Positions 36,098 through 43,343 of a stretch of 64,000 bases of DNA are shown piece by piece. The position numbers and the translations under genes were made by a program. The notes under the pieces are model-generated. The model made no database searches and was not told the origin of the DNA. It saw only the letters and a program-made list of their open reading frames with translations. The number at the start of each line of letters is the position of its first letter. The stretch's first letter is position 1. This DNA is from Alphaproteobacteria bacterium MedPE-SWcel (lineage in GTDB: Bacteria > Pseudomonadota > Alphaproteobacteria > Rhodobacterales > Rhodobacteraceae), in NCBI GenBank assembly GCA_001874255.1, contig MPDC01000011.1, positions 1 to 64,000 on the forward strand, in the 5' to 3' direction.

Positions 36098-36795
36098 GCC
36101 GCAGGGTCGTGGGTGTTCTGGGCGGCATGGGGCCCGAGGCGACAATCCTCCTGCAGCAGCGCGTTCTGGCCATGGTCCGTGCCACGGACGATGCCGATCA
36201 CCTGCCGCTTCTGATTGACATGAATCCGCAGGTGCCGTCGCGCATTGCGCATCTGATCGACGGCAGCGGCCCCGACCCTGCGCCGGTCTTGGCCGAGATG
36301 GCGCAGCGGCTGGAGGCAGCCGGAGCCACTGCGCTCGCCATGCCCTGCAACACGGCGCATCACTACGCGCCGCAGATCAAGGTGGCGGTCTCCATCCCGT
36401 TTCTGAACATGGTGGATCTGGCCGTGGCCCGGGCCGCGGACTGCCTCGCCCCGGGCGCCGCCATCGGCCTGCTTGCCTCGCCGGCAGTGCGTCTGGCCGG
36501 TGTGTTCGACGCGGCGCTTTCTCGCGCGGGGCTCAATGCGATCTGGCCCTCGGATATGGACCGGATGCTCGCCGCGATCCGGTCGATCAAGGCGCGCGGC
36601 CCGACCCCCAAGGCGCAAGACATCCTGGCCGCCGCCGCCGCCGAAATGGCGCAGGGCGGCGCATCGCTGCTGTGTGTCGCCTGCTCCGAATTTTCCCTGC
36701 TCGCCCCCGGTCTGCCCGCCCCCGTCCCGATCATCGACACGATCGATGCCCTGGCCGACGCGATCCACCTCCATTCCCAGATGAAACAGAGTTGA
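36094..36795 (+). CDS. Aspartate/glutamate racemase family protein (possible cysteate racemase)
   Basis: 233 residues. The VGVLGGMGPEAT N-terminus and two catalytic cysteines, Cys85 in PCNTAHH and Cys197 in CVACSEFSLL, mark the two-base cofactor-independent Asp/Glu racemase superfamily. ATG 36094 overlaps the aminotransferase stop. Cysteate is a sulfonate analogue of aspartate, so in an operon with cuyA this enzyme may interconvert D- and L-cysteate. Plain aspartate racemase activity is the alternative. Confidence 0.8.
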   Translation: MSRRVVGVLGGMGPEATILLQQRVLAMVRATDDADHLPLLIDMNPQVPSRIAHLIDGSGPDPAPVLAEMAQRLEAAGATALAMPCNTAHHYAPQIKVAVSIPFLNMVDLAVARAADCLAPGAAIGLLASPAVRLAGVFDAALSRAGLNAIWPSDMDRMLAAIRSIKARGPTPKAQDILAAAAAEMAQGGASLLCVACSEFSLLAPGLPAPVPIIDTIDALADAIHLHSQMKQS

Positions 36796-36799
36796 ACCC

Positions 36800-38077
36800 A
36801 TGGCCATCACATATCTGAAGAAAGCGAAGCCCCGCCCCGCGGTCGAACACAAGGACCTGCGGGATATTGTGGCCGCCATGCTGGCCAATATCGATCAGGA
36901 CGGCGAGGCGGCGGTGCGCAACTATGCCCGCAAGCTCGACCACTGGACCGGCGACATCGTGGTGTCACAGGCGGCCCGCGCTGCTGCCTGCGCCCGCGTG
37001 CCCGAACAGCTCAAGGATGATATCCGCTTTGCGCATGGGAACATCCGCCGCTTTGCCGAGGCCCAAAAGGCGACAATGGGCGAATGCGAGGTCGAGGTCA
37101 TGCCCGGGTTGATCGCCGGGCAAAAACAGATCCCCGTCTCGAGTGCGGGGTGCTACGTGCCGGGCGGGCGCTACAGCCACATTGCCAGCGCGTTGATGAC
37201 GGTCACCACGGCCAAGGTCGCGGGTGTGCCACATATCACCGCCTGTTCGCCGACCCGGCCCGAGGTCGGCATTCCCGATGCCATCGTCTTTGCCATGGAC
37301 CTCTGCGGCGCGGATCTGATCCTCAATCTCGGCGGGGTGCAGGGGGTTGCGGCCATGTCCAAGGGGCTCTTTGGCGGCCGTCCCGCGGATATCCTCGTGG
37401 GCCCCGGCAACAGCTACGTGGCGGAGGCCAAGCGGATGCTCTTTGGCGAGGTGGGGATCGACATGTTTGCCGGCCCCACAGATTCGCTTGTGGTGGCCGA
37501 TCACACCGCCGATCCCGATACCGTGGCCTGGGATCTGGTCAGCCAGGCAGAGCATGGGGCCGACAGTCCGGTCTGGCTGGTGGCCACCGACAGGGCGCTG
37601 GCCGATACCGTCATGACCCGTGTCTCGGCGATGATCGACAGTCTGCCCGAACCCAATGCCACCGCCGCCCGTGTTGCCTGGGTCGAGCGCGCCGAGGTCA
37701 TCCTGTGCGACAGTCGGGAAGAGGCAGCCCAAGTGGCCGACCGCTACGCGCCCGAGCACCTTCAGGTCCAGGCCGAAGACCTCGAGTGGTGGCTGGACCG
37801 GCTCTCGGCCTATGGCTCGTTGTTTCTGGGCAAGGAGACGACAGTGGCGTTTGGCGACAAGACCTCGGGTCCCAATCACGTGCTGCCCACCAGCGGCGCT
37901 GCGCGCTATACCGGCGGTCTTTCGGTGCATAAGTTTACCAAGACGGTGACCTGGCAACGCTGCAACGCGGCGGCCTCGCATGAACTGGCGCTGCGCACCG
38001 CGCGGATCAGCCGGACCGAAGGGATGGAAGGCCATGCCCGCTCTGCGGAACTGCGCCTCCTGCGGCAGCCGGCCTGA
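36800..38077 (+). CDS. hpsN: Histidinol dehydrogenase-family protein, probable sulfopropanediol 3-dehydrogenase (HpsN-like)
   Basis: 425 residues of the HisD fold. Motifs include PVSSAGCYVPGGRYSHIAS, GVQGVAAM, VGPGNSYVAEAK, GPTDSLVVAD and the zinc-ligand region SQAEHGADSP. The N-terminus MAITYLKKA and the overall sequence resemble HpsN, which oxidises (R)-2,3-dihydroxypropane-1-sulfonate to sulfolactate in two NAD-dependent steps. No other his gene is near, and the operon contains cuyA, arguing against histidine synthesis. The substrate could be another C3 sulfonate alcohol such as cysteinolate. Confidence 0.75.
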   Translation: MAITYLKKAKPRPAVEHKDLRDIVAAMLANIDQDGEAAVRNYARKLDHWTGDIVVSQAARAAACARVPEQLKDDIRFAHGNIRRFAEAQKATMGECEVEVMPGLIAGQKQIPVSSAGCYVPGGRYSHIASALMTVTTAKVAGVPHITACSPTRPEVGIPDAIVFAMDLCGADLILNLGGVQGVAAMSKGLFGGRPADILVGPGNSYVAEAKRMLFGEVGIDMFAGPTDSLVVADHTADPDTVAWDLVSQAEHGADSPVWLVATDRALADTVMTRVSAMIDSLPEPNATAARVAWVERAEVILCDSREEAAQVADRYAPEHLQVQAEDLEWWLDRLSAYGSLFLGKETTVAFGDKTSGPNHVLPTSGAARYTGGLSVHKFTKTVTWQRCNAAASHELALRTARISRTEGMEGHARSAELRLLRQPA

Positions 38078-38422
38078 CCTGCGGGGCTCCGGCGTCGGCT
38101 GCTGCCCCGTATGTATCCTGCCGCCCCGTCTGTATCCTACATGTATCCTGCGCTGGCGGCGCAGGGTGAAGAACGTCGTGGCGGGTTGGCACCGGTCCCC
38201 CTCTACCTGTCCCAATGCGGTCAGATCGGTTCCAATGGGGTCAGACTGGACCACGCTCGCCACATCGGTCATCGCGCCGTCCAAGGGGGCTGGCGAGACG
38301 GTCAAGCCGCCATTCGCACCTTCAGAAACCGCGCGCGGGTTTCATCCGGTCCAGTTCGGCACTGGGGCACTGGGGCTATGCGCGCGCGGTTCGATTGCGC
38401 GGGCTCTCTCGCAGCGGCTCAT
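38078..38422. other. 345-bp intergenic region with degenerate tandem repeats
   Basis: No gene recognised. TGTATCCT occurs at 38112, 38131 and 38142 within roughly 20-bp units (CTGCCCCGTATGTATCCTGC-like). A second 20-bp period is CCAATGCGGTCAGA (38212-38225) and CCAATGGGGTCAGA (38232-38245). Confidence 0.7.
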
Positions 38423-39334
38423 CTACGCGCGGGCCCGTGACCCGTCTTCATCTTGCCAGGGAGGCGTAATGCTGGGCGCGCCGTACAGGAACCCCTGCAA
38501 ACAGTCCACGCCGGCTTCGATCAAGAAGTCGGCATCCTCTTGCCGTTCCACCGATTCTGCGACGATGAACATGTCGAACTGTTTGGCGATTGCCACCAGC
38601 GCCAAAATCACCGCCTGATTGTCGTGGTTGGAATGAACGCCGCGCACGAATTGCCCATCGATTTTCACGGCGTCAAAGAAAAAGTCGCGGAAATGTGCGA
38701 TCGCCGTTGTGCCGGCGCCAAAGTTGTCGAGCGCAAAGGCGATGCCGTGCTGCTGCATCTGATCCATGAAGTCGATCACCAATTCAGGAGCAGCCATGGC
38801 GGAGGCTTCTGTGATCTCGAGCACCAGCCGTTCACCCAGAAAACGATCGCGGGCAAGAAAACGTTCAAGCACCTTCAGCCACTGACTGTATCCGATCGAG
38901 CGGGCCGACATGTTGATCGACAGGCGGACGTTCGGATTGCGTTGCAGGACTTGCAGGCCTTGCTCCAGAGCGAGGCAGTCCAGCTTGCGCCCCAGTTCAC
39001 GCTCTTCGATCACGTTCATGAATTCGCGCGCGGGAATAATTCTTCCGGTCGCGTCCATCACCCGAATATAGCCCTCGTAGAAGGCGATTGTTTCTGGCGA
39101 GTGGCTCTGCACAATTGGCTGATAGGCCAGAAGCGTCTGGTCGTGCTTGACCGCTTCTGCCACCATGTCCACGACGTTGCGGTCGCGGGCGACAATTGCC
39201 GCAGAGAGTGGGTTTTCCGCCCCTTCCGGGATGTCGGTCTTCCAGAAATGCCGTTTTTTCACTTTCTCAACCCCATCGGTTTTCAGCGTCCACAGTTGGT
39301 CCGGGCGCGTCCGAGTTGTCCATTGACCATACAT
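38423..39334 (-). CDS. EAL-domain protein, probably degenerate cyclic-di-GMP phosphodiesterase
   Basis: 303 residues, mostly one EAL domain without membrane or sensor domains. The signature EAL-x-R reads EGYIR (E87). Metal/catalytic residues N141, E173, D203, K224, E260 and Q280 are present, but the DDFG motif is DNFG (N204 instead of Asp), a substitution expected to weaken or abolish hydrolysis. The first ~60 residues are low in similarity to anything I know. It may be a c-di-GMP sensor or a protein-interaction regulator rather than an active enzyme. Confidence 0.82.
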   Translation of the reverse strand: MYGQWTTRTRPDQLWTLKTDGVEKVKKRHFWKTDIPEGAENPLSAAIVARDRNVVDMVAEAVKHDQTLLAYQPIVQSHSPETIAFYEGYIRVMDATGRIIPAREFMNVIEERELGRKLDCLALEQGLQVLQRNPNVRLSINMSARSIGYSQWLKVLERFLARDRFLGERLVLEITEASAMAAPELVIDFMDQMQQHGIAFALDNFGAGTTAIAHFRDFFFDAVKIDGQFVRGVHSNHDNQAVILALVAIAKQFDMFIVAESVERQEDADFLIEAGVDCLQGFLYGAPSITPPWQDEDGSRARA

Positions 39335-39410
39335 TCTCTGAAAAGGGTTGAGTGGGGATTAATGGCTGCATTTTATTAAACAGCCGCATCGACCTTTGTG
39401 CGGTTGTTCG

Positions 39411-39974
39411 TCAAGATCCGGCAAGCAGCGCCGCGATTACGGCTCTGGCGCTGTCGGAACCCCAGTCGGCCTCGCCCCGCAAACGTCCGATTTCATGGCC
39501 TTTTGGGTCCAAAATGACCGTGATCGGCAGCCCGAATACGGCCATGTCGCGCGCCAGTGCCCCTTTTGGATCCTGATGGCGCGGCAGGTTGGAGACGCCG
39601 ATGTCGTCAAAGAATTTTCGGATCGCAACAGGCGAGTTGCGCCCCGATGCCAGCGTTAAAACTTCGAAATTTTCGCCTCCGAACTCGGTTTGCAGGGCCG
39701 ACAACATCGGCATTTCCTTGCGGCAGGGCGCACACCAGGTCGCCCAGAAATTCAGCAGGACATATTTGCCCTGATAGTCGGCCAGGGTTGCGATGCCTGC
39801 ATCATCGGCCAGGAAAAAGACAGCCTCGGACGCCGGTTTTGACGCGGGATGAAGCACGAGCTTCTTCATATCGCCCTCTCGCAGGGCTTTGACGGCATTC
39901 AGGTCGGCGGCGAAGGTGGCGTTTGCACCCAGAGCAAGGGCCATATAAAGGGAAAGCAGACGAACAAGACGCAT
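39411..39974 (-). CDS. TlpA-like periplasmic thiol-disulfide reductase
   Basis: 187 residues with a cleavable signal peptide (about 1-22, ANATFAAD) and a thioredoxin fold with FWATWCAPC (active-site C81 and C84) and a cis-proline region FGLPITVIL. It is the TlpA/ResA class that keeps periplasmic cysteines reduced, for instance for cytochrome maturation. Divergent from argH with only 20 bp between the starts, an arrangement common in Rhodobacterales. Confidence 0.88.
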   Translation of the reverse strand: MRLVRLLSLYMALALGANATFAADLNAVKALREGDMKKLVLHPASKPASEAVFFLADDAGIATLADYQGKYVLLNFWATWCAPCRKEMPMLSALQTEFGGENFEVLTLASGRNSPVAIRKFFDDIGVSNLPRHQDPKGALARDMAVFGLPITVILDPKGHEIGRLRGEADWGSDSARAVIAALLAGS

Positions 39975-39994
39975 TTTATCTCCAGGGTTGGGCC

Positions 39995-41386
39995 ATGACA
40001 GACAAGACCTCGAACCAGATGTGGGGCGGCCGCTTTGCCGCAGGACCGGGCGCGATCATGGAGGCGATCAATGCCTCGATCGGGTTCGACCAGCGCATGG
40101 CGGCGCAGGATATTGCTGGTTCGCGGGCTCATGCGGCGATGCTCGCCGCGACCGGTGTGATTACGGATAATGATGCGGAGGCGATCCGTGAAGGGCTGCT
40201 CACCGTTTTGTCAGAGATCGATAGCGGCAATTTCACCTTTTCCACCGCGCTGGAAGACATCCATATGAATGTCGAAGCCCGGCTGAAGGAGATCATTGGC
40301 GAACCGGCCGGGCGTCTGCATACGGGCCGTTCGCGCAATGATCAGGTCGCCACCGATTTCAAACTCTGGGTGCGCGATCAGCTGGATGCGGCGGCCAACG
40401 GGCTGGAAGTATTGATCGCGGCGCTGGTCGATCAGGCCGAAGCAGGCGCCGATTGGGTGATGCCGGGCTTTACGCATCTGCAGACCGCGCAGCCGGTGAC
40501 CTGGGGACATCACATGATGGCCTATGTCGAAATGTTCGGCCGTGACCTGAGCCGGGTCCGGGACGCACGGGCGCGGATGAATGAATGCCCATTGGGTGCG
40601 GCGGCGCTGGCGGGGACATCATTCCCGATCGACCGTGACATGACCGCAGAGGCGCTGGGGTTTGACCGGCCAGCGGCGAACTCGCTGGACGCGGTCTCTG
40701 ATCGGGATTTCGCGCTGGAGTTCCTGTCCGTCGCGTCGATCTGCGCCATGCACCTGAGCCGCTTTGCCGAAGAGCTGGTGATCTGGTCGTCGGCGCAATT
40801 CCGGTTTGTGACCCTGTCGGATCGCTTTTCCACCGGGTCGTCGATCATGCCGCAGAAGAAGAACCCGGATGCTGCCGAGCTGATTCGTGCCAAGGTGGGG
40901 CGCATCTTTGGCGCAAATACCGCGCTGATGATGGTGATGAAGGGGCTTCCGCTCGCCTATTCCAAGGACATGCAGGAAGACAAGGAACAGGTCTTTGATG
41001 CCGCCGACAACTGGATGCTGGCCTTGGCCGCCATGTCCGGCATGGTCAAGGATATGACCGCCAATCGCGACAGCCTTGCCGCGGCTGCGGGCTCCGGGTT
41101 TTCGACCGCCACGGATCTGGCGGATTGGATGGTGCGCGTCCTGAAGGTGCCGTTCCGGGATGCCCACCATGTGACCGGGGCGCTGGTCGCCATGGCCGAG
41201 GCGCGCGGCTGCGATCTGCCGGATCTGAGCCTTGCGGACATGAAAAGCGTGCATGAGGGCATTTCAGACGATATCTTCACGGTGCTGGGTGTCGAGAATT
41301 CCGTGAATTCGCGCCTGTCGTATGGCGGCACCGCGCCGGAACAGGTCCGCGCTCAGGTGGCGCGGTGGAAAAAAGCCCTGGGGTGA
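39995..41386 (+). CDS. argH: Argininosuccinate lyase
   Basis: 463 residues. The fumarase/aspartase superfamily signature [12 protein letters not shown] is at about residues 284-295; [12 protein letters not shown] and [15 protein letters not shown] are the other two conserved blocks. It splits argininosuccinate to arginine and fumarate. ATG 39995 gives [14 protein letters not shown], the standard N-terminus; an upstream in-frame ATG would run into the tlpA-like gene. Confidence 0.95.
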   Translation: MTDKTSNQMWGGRFAAGPGAIMEAINASIGFDQRMAAQDIAGSRAHAAMLAATGVITDNDAEAIREGLLTVLSEIDSGNFTFSTALEDIHMNVEARLKEIIGEPAGRLHTGRSRNDQVATDFKLWVRDQLDAAANGLEVLIAALVDQAEAGADWVMPGFTHLQTAQPVTWGHHMMAYVEMFGRDLSRVRDARARMNECPLGAAALAGTSFPIDRDMTAEALGFDRPAANSLDAVSDRDFALEFLSVASICAMHLSRFAEELVIWSSAQFRFVTLSDRFSTGSSIMPQKKNPDAAELIRAKVGRIFGANTALMMVMKGLPLAYSKDMQEDKEQVFDAADNWMLALAAMSGMVKDMTANRDSLAAAAGSGFSTATDLADWMVRVLKVPFRDAHHVTGALVAMAEARGCDLPDLSLADMKSVHEGISDDIFTVLGVENSVNSRLSYGGTAPEQVRAQVARWKKALG

Positions 41387-41460
41387 GTCCCGGGCGACCT
41401 GGACGGCCTGATCGGCAGGATCGACAAGTGCAAGACGGCAACTGGATACAGGAGTGTGAC

Positions 41461-41637
41461 ATGGCCCGTGTTTTGATCGTTCTGGGTGTCGTGGCGTTGG
41501 TTTCGGCCTGCGGGGTCGATGGCGAGCCGGTGCGCCCGAGCCTGAACGCGGGGCTTGGGATCTCCGGCAGCGGCATTCACCTCGGGGGGGCTGTTGGCGT
41601 CAGCAAGGGGCCGGTCACGGTGAGTGTCGGCCTGTGA
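41461..41637 (+). CDS. Small lipoprotein between argH and lysA
   Basis: 58 residues: hydrophobic signal then LVSAC lipobox, leaving a ~42-residue Gly-rich tail (LGISGSGIHLGGAVGVSKG). ATG 41461 is preceded by AGGAG. Small lipoproteins at this position between argH and lysA are common in Rhodobacterales; function unknown. Its stop overlaps the start of the next small lipoprotein gene (GTGA). Confidence 0.7.
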   Translation: MARVLIVLGVVALVSACGVDGEPVRPSLNAGLGISGSGIHLGGAVGVSKGPVTVSVGL

Positions 41638-41858
41638 TCCCCAGCGGGGCCATCTTGCGGATATTGCCACCCGCGAAGGGGGGCTTCGTGCTGGCAATGA
41701 TGCTGGTGATTTCGGGTTGTGACGGCTACGTCCCGCGGTCGGATCACCGGAAACCTACCCAGCCCGACGCCCAGCCCGGCACCCAGTCGGGGGGCCAATC
41801 CGGCACCGGCCTCTATCTGTCGGGCGAGGCCCGCGTGGGAGTGGTCTGGGGCGATTGA
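41634..41858 (+). CDS. Second small lipoprotein between argH and lysA
   Basis: 74 residues from GTG 41634, which overlaps the preceding stop. A hydrophobic segment ends in VISGC, a plausible lipobox; the tail is Pro/Gln/Gly-rich (PTQPDAQPGTQSGGQSG) and ends in ARVGVVWGD. The mature tail pattern, a short beta-like Gly-rich end, echoes the first lipoprotein, suggesting duplication. An in-frame GTG at 41688 is an alternative start. Confidence 0.5.
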   Translation: MIPSGAILRILPPAKGGFVLAMMLVISGCDGYVPRSDHRKPTQPDAQPGTQSGGQSGTGLYLSGEARVGVVWGD

Positions 41859-41960
41859 GGTCCTCAACTGCCACCCGCCCATCGATCCAATTGCACCAGA
41901 GGCGGACCGGAGCGGCGGAATCAATTGATCCGGCCGCCGGTTTTGCCCTAAACGCGACCC

Positions 41961-43226
41961 ATGGATCATTTTCTCTATCGTGATGGCGCTCTGTTCGCCG
42001 AAGACGTCCCCGTCGCCGACATTGCGGCCGCGGTGGGCACGCCGTTCTACGTCTATTCCACCGCAACCTTGTTGCGCCATTATCGCCTGTTCGACGAGGC
42101 GCTGGAGGGGACGGAGCATCTGGTTTGCTATGCCATGAAGGCGGCCTCCAATCAGGCGATCCTGAAGACGCTGGCCGAGGCCGGAGCGGGCATGGATGTG
42201 GTCAGTCAGGGCGAGTATCTGCGCGCCAAGGCCGCAGGTGTGCCGGGTGAACGGATCGTATTTTCGGGCGTCGGCAAGACCGCCGATGAAATCCGCACCG
42301 CGCTGGCGGGTGGCCTGCGGCAGTTCAATGTCGAATCCGAGCCGGAAATGGAAGTGATCAACGCGGTTGCGCTGGACCTTGGTGTCGTCGCGCCGATCAC
42401 CCTGCGCGTCAATCCGGACGTGGATGCCAAGACCCACGCCAAGATCGCCACCGGAAAATCCGAGAATAAATTCGGCATACCGATTTCGCGGGCGCGCGAG
42501 GTCTATGCGCATGCGGCGCGCCTCAAGGGGCTCGATGTGATCGGCATCGACGTGCATATCGGCTCGCAGCTGACCGAGCTGGAGCCCTTTGGCCTTGCCT
42601 ATCAGAAGGTCGCGGAACTGACCGAAATCCTGCGCGCAGATGGCCACGACATTCGCCGTCTCGATCTTGGGGGCGGCTTGGGCATCCCCTACACGCGCTC
42701 GAACGAGGCGCCGCCCTTGCCGATCGAATACGGTCAGCTGATCAAGGATACCCTGGGGCATCTGAACTGCGAGATCGAGATCGAGCCGGGGCGTCTGATC
42801 GCGGGCAACGCGGGGTTGATGGTGTCCAAGGTGATCTATGTGAAACAGGGCGAGGGTCGGGATTTCCTGATTCTCGACGGGGCGATGAACGATCTGATCC
42901 GCCCGGCGATGTATGATGCCCATCACGATATCGTGCCCCTGCGCGAACCCGCGCCCGGCACCGAACCGCATCGCTATGATATCGTCGGGCCGGTCTGCGA
43001 GACGGGCGATACCTTTGCCAAGGAACGCCTGATGCCGCCGCTCAGCGCCGGGGATATTGTCGCCTTTCGCGGCGCCGGGGCCTATGGCGCGGTGATGTCC
43101 AGCGAGTACAATTCGCGACCGCTCATTCCGGAGGTTCTGGTGCACGGCGATCAATTTGCGGTCATCCGCCCGCGTCCGACCTTTGACGAAATGATAAACC
43201 GCGATACCATACCGGAGTGGCTGTAA
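41961..43226 (+). CDS. lysA: Diaminopimelate decarboxylase
   Basis: 421-residue fold-III PLP enzyme. Lys60 in CYAMKAASN forms the Schiff base; GIDVHIGSQ, LDLGGGLGIPY and CETGDTFA (with the active-site cysteine) are all present. It performs the last step of lysine synthesis. A 7-bp hairpin follows the stop. Confidence 0.95.
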   Translation: MDHFLYRDGALFAEDVPVADIAAAVGTPFYVYSTATLLRHYRLFDEALEGTEHLVCYAMKAASNQAILKTLAEAGAGMDVVSQGEYLRAKAAGVPGERIVFSGVGKTADEIRTALAGGLRQFNVESEPEMEVINAVALDLGVVAPITLRVNPDVDAKTHAKIATGKSENKFGIPISRAREVYAHAARLKGLDVIGIDVHIGSQLTELEPFGLAYQKVAELTEILRADGHDIRRLDLGGGLGIPYTRSNEAPPLPIEYGQLIKDTLGHLNCEIEIEPGRLIAGNAGLMVSKVIYVKQGEGRDFLILDGAMNDLIRPAMYDAHHDIVPLREPAPGTEPHRYDIVGPVCETGDTFAKERLMPPLSAGDIVAFRGAGAYGAVMSSEYNSRPLIPEVLVHGDQFAVIRPRPTFDEMINRDTIPEWL

Positions 43227-43229
43227 CGT

Positions 43230-43259
43230 CCGGCCTGCGCAAATCGGCGCAGGTGCCGG
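43230..43259 (+). terminator. Hairpin after lysA
   Basis: CCTGCGC (43234-43240), loop AAATCG, GCGCAGG (43247-43253), with an outer CCGG/CCGG extension across a two-base bulge. There is no clear T-run, so it may be a weak terminator or mRNA 3' stabiliser. Confidence 0.4.
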
Positions 43260-43343
43260 TGCTGCAGCGGCCATGAGAGCGGGGGACATTCCCCCGCCGG
43301 TCGGCCCACCGGTCGGCCAACAGGCGCGCGGAGGCAAAGCGGA

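Noticed and set aside
36800-38077. True histidinol dehydrogenase (hisD) of histidine synthesis
   Set aside because: No other his gene is nearby, the operon has cuyA, and the N-terminus is of the HpsN kind.
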